DNA of 37,389 bases. It comes from Halosimplex salinum. Lineage in GTDB: Archaea > Halobacteriota > Halobacteria > Halobacteriales > Haloarculaceae. A program made the translations under genes and the position numbers. Of the stretch, positions 32,394 through 37,389 are shown piece after piece (within the stretch, counting starts at the first letter, position 1; each line of letters begins with the position of its first letter). The notes under the pieces are model-generated. The model did not search any database and was not told the origin of the DNA. It saw only the letters and a program-made list of their open reading frames with translations. Location of the stretch: assembly GCF_003730195.1 (NCBI RefSeq), contig NZ_QWGG01000018.1:1-37389 (forward strand). The letters are read 5' to 3'.

Positions 32394-34184
32394 ATGACCT
32401 GGCATCTAGAAATCGAAAATATTGCAGGCATCCATCGAGGGGAGGCTACGATCGAATCCGGTGTGAACGCTGTCCGAGCGAGCAACTGGCAAGGAAAATC
32501 GAGCTTCCTCACCGCAATTGAAACAGCCTTCGGGACTGAAACAAGCCTCACCGAAGGCCAAGATCACGGTCATGTTGAGCTCGAAATCGACGACACCACC
32601 TACGCTGTCGACCTTGATCGTACCAACGGCACGATTACACAATCCGGCGATCCATACCTCACCGATGATGTCGATCGCGTCTGTGCTGACCTCTTCGCGT
32701 TCCTCGATGAAACCAACGAGGTCCGCCAAGCCGTCCGTGTGGGTGAAAACCTTGAGGACCTCCTCACTCGTCCCCTCGATTTCGAGAACATCGACGAGCA
32801 GATTGCCGACCTTAAAGGCGAACAGAAACAGGTCGAGGCCGAACTCGACCGAGCCCAAAACGCTGCTAACCGTCTCCCGCGCCTCCAAGAGAGGGTCACT
32901 TCGCTCGAATCCCAACTCGAAGACCTTCAGGAAGAGTGGGACGAACTCGACAACGAAGCTTCTTCAGATAGTGACGCTCGAGACGAGCTGAGTAACCTCC
33001 GCGCCCAGCTCGAGAAGACCAAGACAGACATCAACCGGTACGAATCAACCGCAGATCGCGTCGGGGATGAACTTGAAGCAAAAAAAGAGGAACTTGAGAC
33101 GTTGGATGTCCCAACACACGAGGAGCTCGAAGACGACCTCGAGGATCTCCAATCTGACCTCCACGAAATCGAACGGGATAAAGAACTCCTCCAGTCGATT
33201 TATGAGGTAAATCAGCGCATTCTCGAAGAAGACCGTCTCTCGCTTCTCACAGACGTCTCTCACGATATGCTCTCCGACCAGCTTGCCTGCTGGATCTGTG
33301 GCAACGACACCTCTCGTGAAGAGGTCGAGGCACAGTTAGACAGTATCTCTGACCGTCTTAATTCACTCCGCGACCAAGAGTCGACTCTCCGCAACAAGGT
33401 AAACGAGCTTCAGGAGAAACAACAGACTGTACGGGATGCGGAGCGGAAAGAACGCGACCTCCGCGACCGCATCGGAGAGCTTGAATCTCAGCTGGATGAC
33501 GCACAGACGAATCTTGAATCGGCCAGAGAACGAAAAGCCTCCCTCGAAGCACAGATTGACGAACTCGAAGATCAGGTCAGTGAGACGCAAGACCACGCGA
33601 CTGACCTCCAGAGTGAGATCAAATACACGGAAGCTGAGCTTGAAGACGCTCGTGACGAACTTGAGACAGTCAAGTCGGAAGCCTCGCAGCGTGATGTCCT
33701 CGAAGAGGAACTCGAATCTCTCCGCTCCGAGGTCGAGGACCTTCGAACACGCAAGGAGCGTGTGAAGCGAAACACTCGGGACGCATTCGATTCGGCGCTC
33801 TCCGACATTCTCACGAGATTCGACGTCGGGTTCGAGACAGCACGCCTCACCGACAACTTCGACCTCATCGTCGCACGTGGAGGCCGCGAAGCCAGCCTTG
33901 ACGCTCTCAGTGAAGGCGAGCGGGAACTCCTCGGCATCATCGCTGCTCTTGCCGGCCACGAAGCATTCGATGTCGCTGACCGGGTTCCCGTTATGCTGCT
34001 CGACGGGCATACCGGTCTCGACGATACCAACATCCACCATCTCGTCGATTACCTCTCTGAACGCGTCGATGTCCTCGTCCTCTCCGCCTTCCCCGAGTAC
34101 GACGCCTTCGAGGGTCACGAAGTCACTCCAACCAACTGGGAGACCATCTCCTACGGGGACGAGGTTGAGGAAGTCGTAGGATAG
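32394..34184 (+). CDS. Archaea-specific SMC-related ATPase with zinc hook
   Basis: The 596-residue protein has a degenerate Walker A at 30-37 (ASNWQGKSS), a long coiled coil (about 135-290 and 310-470), a central CxxC hook CWIC (Cys299-Cys302) as in Rad50, and at the C-terminus LSEGERELLGI (ABC signature) with the Walker B-like VPVMLLDGHTGLDD. The Walker B has Gly where SMC proteins have the catalytic Glu, which suggests weak ATP hydrolysis. Coiled-coil dimers would join through zinc at the hook. It likely organises DNA together with RdfA, whose gene ends two bases upstream. Confidence 0.87.
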   Translation: MTWHLEIENIAGIHRGEATIESGVNAVRASNWQGKSSFLTAIETAFGTETSLTEGQDHGHVELEIDDTTYAVDLDRTNGTITQSGDPYLTDDVDRVCADLFAFLDETNEVRQAVRVGENLEDLLTRPLDFENIDEQIADLKGEQKQVEAELDRAQNAANRLPRLQERVTSLESQLEDLQEEWDELDNEASSDSDARDELSNLRAQLEKTKTDINRYESTADRVGDELEAKKEELETLDVPTHEELEDDLEDLQSDLHEIERDKELLQSIYEVNQRILEEDRLSLLTDVSHDMLSDQLACWICGNDTSREEVEAQLDSISDRLNSLRDQESTLRNKVNELQEKQQTVRDAERKERDLRDRIGELESQLDDAQTNLESARERKASLEAQIDELEDQVSETQDHATDLQSEIKYTEAELEDARDELETVKSEASQRDVLEEELESLRSEVEDLRTRKERVKRNTRDAFDSALSDILTRFDVGFETARLTDNFDLIVARGGREASLDALSEGERELLGIIAALAGHEAFDVADRVPVMLLDGHTGLDDTNIHHLVDYLSERVDVLVLSAFPEYDAFEGHEVTPTNWETISYGDEVEEVVG

Positions 34185-34455
34185 TTCTCGCTGCTCACTC
34201 TCGATTTTATACCCCGCGGGGGGTTAATCTCTCAATGACTTTTTGCGAAGACGCGACTTCTGGCTCCCATATACTACTCTGTCCGCCCTGGCGTTCACTC
34301 ATCACGCTCACGAGTAGCTGCTCTACTGTCTCCCAATCGCGGAAAACACTTTGTCGCCGGACCACATATCCGCAGGTAAGTTCGCCCCCTATGCGGCCAG
34401 TAGCACTCGCAACTACCATCATCCGGGTTACTATCCAGTCCCGGAGTGGTGATGT
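34185..34455. other. Intergenic region with a GC-palindrome
   Basis: Between the SMC-related gene and the envelope protein gene, 34210-34225 holds a palindromic ACCCCGCGGGG, which recurs as ATACCCCCGCGGGGG at 34472-34486 inside the start of the next gene. Terminator or operator roles are possible. A 74-residue frame (34235-34459) overlaps the next start as ATGA but is Ser/Cys-rich and unconvincing. Confidence 0.35.
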
Positions 34456-36576
34456 ATGACCTCCCGGTTTGATACCCCCGCGGGGGATCAAGACAACCCC
34501 CGTCCATCCGACGAGCCTTCGTTGACGATCACTAGGGCTACACCTCGGCAGTTTTCCAGCCTCTTCGTCGCCTTCCTTCTCCTTTCGAGTGTCTGCTTCT
34601 CCACGATTGCGGTAGTCGCGACCAACGAATCCAACTCTACCGCGCAACCGCCGGTTGACGGGAATGCTCGTGTATTTGTCGCGAGTGATCGCGATACGGA
34701 GGCTCTCGGCATTCCGGGTGGCGGTCGTGGTGGCATTCTCCTCCAGTATGTTGTGGAGGCCAATGCGTCGACTGAAAACCTCTCTCGTGCTGTCGACACC
34801 TACACGCTTACGACCAATCCAGAGACGCGCGTCCGTATTGATGGCTCACCCCGGACACTGCAGGAGTATCGACTTGACCAGTTGGCGAGAGTTGAACGAA
34901 CAAACTCAACGAGTCGGTGGCCGGCAAGCGCACCGGACCGGGAGGATAGCCTATTCATCAAAGACGGCTTCATCGCGTATATGGGTGCGACCAGCGCTGC
35001 CGAAGTGAACGCCCCAGGAGCGGAAACAAACGGCACTTATCTAATGGGGCCAGACGGGCGTATCCTTGAGTACGTCGACTACCGCGTCGCCCTCCCAGAA
35101 CCAAATACGACCACCCGCTATGTCCGCGAAACAAAGGATGTCACCCTCAACATCCCTGCGCCGGAGGATAACTCGTCGGACGACGTACAGACCGTCACCA
35201 AGACAGTTGAGTTCGAGACGCTCGACGGTCACACTATCACGCGTACCGTCAGCGCCACCGGTCGTGGCCCGCTAACCGTAAATCGCTCTGTGACGGCCGT
35301 CGTCGGCGGCTATCGCACTAACACCACATACGATCTCGCCTCACAACGGGTTGAGCGTAACCTCAGCATCGACGATCAGACGTGGTCGAAACACACGACA
35401 CCAGAAACATCGGCACGAGAGGCCCGGTATATCGACTACGCAAACGCTCCCCCTTCGGATGGTGAGAGGCAACGTCTAGAGCTTCAGGCGACGATCAACG
35501 TCACCGCGGAAGTCACCACTGATCACTATTTCTACCATCCGCACAACGATACGTGGACGTACACTCACACGGAAGTCAATGCCACCTATGATGAGCTCAC
35601 CGTTACCGACGATCGGCCAGCCCACGTTGTCCCACCAGACAGCGTCTCGATTTCCCAGCGCGTAATTGAGGAACCACACGACCGCCGCTCCATCGTCCTC
35701 TCTATCGAGGGCCCGGAGCATCTCTCTGAACGGTCACTTTGGAGTTGGGCCGCCCTCAACGTAGAAGGAGACTCGAATGCTAATGCCCAACGCCTAACGA
35801 ACGTCTGGCAGGTCTACGGTGTCCGTCAGTACCGCTGGGGCGAAACAACGTCGAACTGGGACACAGACCCACAACGTACGGAGTTCCCACCAACACTTGC
35901 CCTCCGACTCACTGCTCGACAACCGTCCCCAAGTGTTGAGGCCGTCGGAGAAACGGATGTGTATCGTCACGGACGGGTGACGGATCTCCGCCAGCGCACT
36001 GTTCCTGGTGTCTCGAAGCGGGCGACCCTGGCGGAAAATGTGAATCTCACTACGGCGACCGCCAACCAGACCTCGAGAATTGTCATCAGGGACGCTCCCG
36101 GTCAGATCACCTCAGTAACGTCGGTCTTCGGGGATGAAATACCCGTCTCGACAACAGAGGTCACCTCGATGGAGGATTCGTCGCTCACCTACACCGTGAT
36201 TCCGCCGGAAGAAGGGGAAGAAAACGAGCCGCCGGAACTCAGACTCCGTCTTACTGGCCCAGACGGAACTCCACTCCCGGATCGGAAACTAATCTTGACC
36301 GGGGCGGTCGAATCCTCAGTCACTACAAACGACAACGGTGTCGCCTACGCTACGTTCGATAGTGCGACGATCACCGCGCGCTTCCCTGGTGACCCATACA
36401 CAGAGAATCACGACATCTACTACTCGTCCAGCCACACAACCGCGATCTCTCCCGGAAACGGGAGCCTGATTGTTGATCTCTGGACGTTCTTTTTACAGCC
36501 AGTACAGGCCGCTCTCCTCTCGCTGGCTGTGAGCGTAGGCTTGCTCGTCGGGGTCGGCTGGTATACCATCAAGTAG
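34456..36576 (+). CDS. Large cell-surface protein with N- and C-terminal membrane anchors
   Basis: The 706-residue protein has a hydrophobic segment near residues 34-55 (LFVAFLLLSSVCFSTIAVVA), a long Thr/Ser/Asn-rich extracellular region with many NxT/NxS sites for N-glycosylation, and a C-terminal hydrophobic segment of about 20 residues (ALLSLAVSVGLLVGVGW). Near residue 610 a Big/transthyretin-like fold is suggested by LRLTGPDGTPLPDRKLILTG. It looks like a surface component encoded with conjugation genes on haloarchaeal plasmids; the family is not certain. Confidence 0.75.
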   Translation: MTSRFDTPAGDQDNPRPSDEPSLTITRATPRQFSSLFVAFLLLSSVCFSTIAVVATNESNSTAQPPVDGNARVFVASDRDTEALGIPGGGRGGILLQYVVEANASTENLSRAVDTYTLTTNPETRVRIDGSPRTLQEYRLDQLARVERTNSTSRWPASAPDREDSLFIKDGFIAYMGATSAAEVNAPGAETNGTYLMGPDGRILEYVDYRVALPEPNTTTRYVRETKDVTLNIPAPEDNSSDDVQTVTKTVEFETLDGHTITRTVSATGRGPLTVNRSVTAVVGGYRTNTTYDLASQRVERNLSIDDQTWSKHTTPETSAREARYIDYANAPPSDGERQRLELQATINVTAEVTTDHYFYHPHNDTWTYTHTEVNATYDELTVTDDRPAHVVPPDSVSISQRVIEEPHDRRSIVLSIEGPEHLSERSLWSWAALNVEGDSNANAQRLTNVWQVYGVRQYRWGETTSNWDTDPQRTEFPPTLALRLTARQPSPSVEAVGETDVYRHGRVTDLRQRTVPGVSKRATLAENVNLTTATANQTSRIVIRDAPGQITSVTSVFGDEIPVSTTEVTSMEDSSLTYTVIPPEEGEENEPPELRLRLTGPDGTPLPDRKLILTGAVESSVTTNDNGVAYATFDSATITARFPGDPYTENHDIYYSSSHTTAISPGNGSLIVDLWTFFLQPVQAALLSLAVSVGLLVGVGWYTIK

Positions 36577-36690
36577 CCATCCCTCGCAATATTCTCTCAA
36601 GATTGACGACACCCACTTCTTCGTCATTCAGCCGGCCTTGCGAACTTCAGTTGACGATGAGATCGTAGCGCGACTCACTGTCCTCGGTCA

Positions 36691-37350
36691 ATGGCTATAT
36701 CCGATTGGTTCGGGGATAGAAGTTATAGGTATTGGACAACGTATTCTGACACAGCGATTCACATGGAGCGCTCTCCAACCACCCTTAGTAGGTGGCTCTA
36801 CCGTGTCGGTCGCCGTCTTCGCCACCGAAAGTCTAGGGACTCAACAGAAACCTCCGCAATGGAACCGTCGACGTCATCCAGCATCCTCTCGGCCAAAATT
36901 CAAGACCGTCTCTTGGGTATCGCACCTACAGCTCAACAAACCGTTTCCTCCACTGCGGCGATGGCTGCCCTCCCGATCATTCCGCTATTTAATCCCCTTG
37001 ACCCAGAGGATTGGTTCGAGGGGATCGTCAACACGCTCGCGACCGGCTTGACGAACGTCCTGGGCGAGGTTTTCGTGGGAATGGTCCAGGAGTTTCTCGT
37101 TATCGACCCGTTGTACTACCAGGAAGGAGCGAATGCAACTTTTATACAGAATCTCCAGTACTCGCTGATTCTCTTTCCGACCGTCATCGTCCTCGGAACG
37201 ATCGCGGCACTCTTTTCGGAAGCCCCAGAGGGCTCCTATTTACGGCAGGGAATCCGTATTGTGTACGTGTTTAGCCCCGATGAATTTCGCCACTATCTCG
37301 TAATAGGCGACCAATCGGGGGGATATGTACCCTCAGCAAGGGCTAATTGA
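36691..37350 (+). CDS. Membrane protein, possibly a conjugation channel component (possibly truncated)
   Basis: The 219-residue frame starts with ATG at 36691 and has an internal ATG at 36859 (MEPSTSSSIL), which may be the true start because the first 56 residues are basic and atypical. Hydrophobic stretches lie at about 87-100, 113-130 and 160-176. Location after the surface protein recalls conjugation modules with a multi-pass VirB6-like protein. The last 25 residues after VYVFSPDEF look unrelated and precede a hairpin, so the gene may be cut by an inserted element at about 37270. Confidence 0.6.
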   Translation: MAISDWFGDRSYRYWTTYSDTAIHMERSPTTLSRWLYRVGRRLRHRKSRDSTETSAMEPSTSSSILSAKIQDRLLGIAPTAQQTVSSTAAMAALPIIPLFNPLDPEDWFEGIVNTLATGLTNVLGEVFVGMVQEFLVIDPLYYQEGANATFIQNLQYSLILFPTVIVLGTIAALFSEAPEGSYLRQGIRIVYVFSPDEFRHYLVIGDQSGGYVPSARAN

Positions 37351-37359
37351 TTTTTTCCA

Positions 37360-37387
37360 GGGATGGTCTCCGCTCGGAGACCATCCC
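37360..37387. repeat. Perfect 13-bp hairpin at the right edge
   Basis: GGGATGGTCTCCG (37360-37372) and CGGAGACCATCCC (37375-37387) pair perfectly around a two-base loop, next to a TTTTTT run. It could be a terminator of the gene just ended or a hairpin at the end of an IS200/IS605-type element. The window ends here, so the rest of such an element cannot be seen. Confidence 0.65.
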
Positions 37388-37389
37388 GG

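Noticed and set aside
34235-34459. 74-residue plus-strand frame overlapping the surface-protein start as ATGA
   Set aside because: Ser/Thr/Cys/Arg-rich composition is atypical for haloarchaeal proteins; the ATGA overlap could be chance.
1-37389. tRNA, rRNA or other known RNA genes
   Set aside because: No cloverleaf or conserved RNA sequence was recognised; a covariance search would be decisive but could not be run.

Overview
The window is haloarchaeal accessory DNA and most likely part of a large plasmid or an integrative and conjugative element. The evidence is the strongly acidic proteins, an Orc1/Cdc6 initiator beside an array of GGGGTG-type origin recognition boxes, leaderless promoters with TATA boxes about 25-28 nt before start codons, ISH3- and IS701-type transposases, an RdfA/SMC-related gene pair, a FilR1-type regulator and many small zinc-ribbon proteins. 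No rRNA, tRNA or CRISPR array was seen. All functional calls are by reading; no database search was run.

Layout. 1-2.8 kb: end of a probable transposase, then a relatively AT-rich gene for an 888-residue membrane/coiled-coil protein on the minus strand. 3.1-7.3 kb: a plus-strand operon with a YaaA/DUF6884-like protein, a zinc-finger protein, a compact C5-cytosine-methyltransferase-like protein and four unknown proteins. 7.4-8.6 kb: ISH3-family transposase. 8.7-9.4 kb: a Mom-like GNAT protein. 9.4-11.65 kb: replication module, with orc1 on the minus strand, six 22-bp ORB repeats and an AT-rich stretch. 11.65-15.9 kb: an N6-methyltransferase-like protein without a visible catalytic NPPY motif, a YdjM-like membrane hydrolase and small proteins. 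15.95-17.4 kb: a decayed integrase, then an array of five tiny tandem paralogous zinc-finger genes (35-38 residues each) ending in a five-helix membrane protein. 17.48-18.76 kb: an IS701-type element with terminal inverted repeats and a 7-bp direct repeat on both sides. 18.8-20.1 kb: a TIR-domain protein and a small membrane protein. 20.4-26.9 kb: zinc proteins, a DUF1931 histone-fold protein, a tandem-duplicated methyltransferase, a PP-loop (PAPS-reductase-like) enzyme and a DUF6610 protein that looks like the tRNA-guanine transglycosylase/DpdA fold. 27-28 kb: a HEPN-type protein. 28-30.6 kb: divergent FilR1 regulator and cytochrome P450. 31-34.2 kb: zinc protein, RdfA and an SMC-related ATPase with a zinc hook. 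34.4-37.4 kb: two envelope proteins that look like the edge of a conjugation module.

How the genes may work together. Replication (orc1 plus ORBs) and SMC-related functions maintain the element. The methyltransferase-like, Mom-like, DUF6884, PP-loop and DUF6610 genes suggest a nucleobase-modification capacity that may protect the element or mark its DNA; this is inference. TIR and HEPN proteins look like defence effectors. The five-gene zinc microprotein array with its membrane partner is the least explained structure. Two identical-arm 46-bp inverted repeats, 11.4 kb apart and each in front of a small-gene cluster, suggest shared control of two operons.
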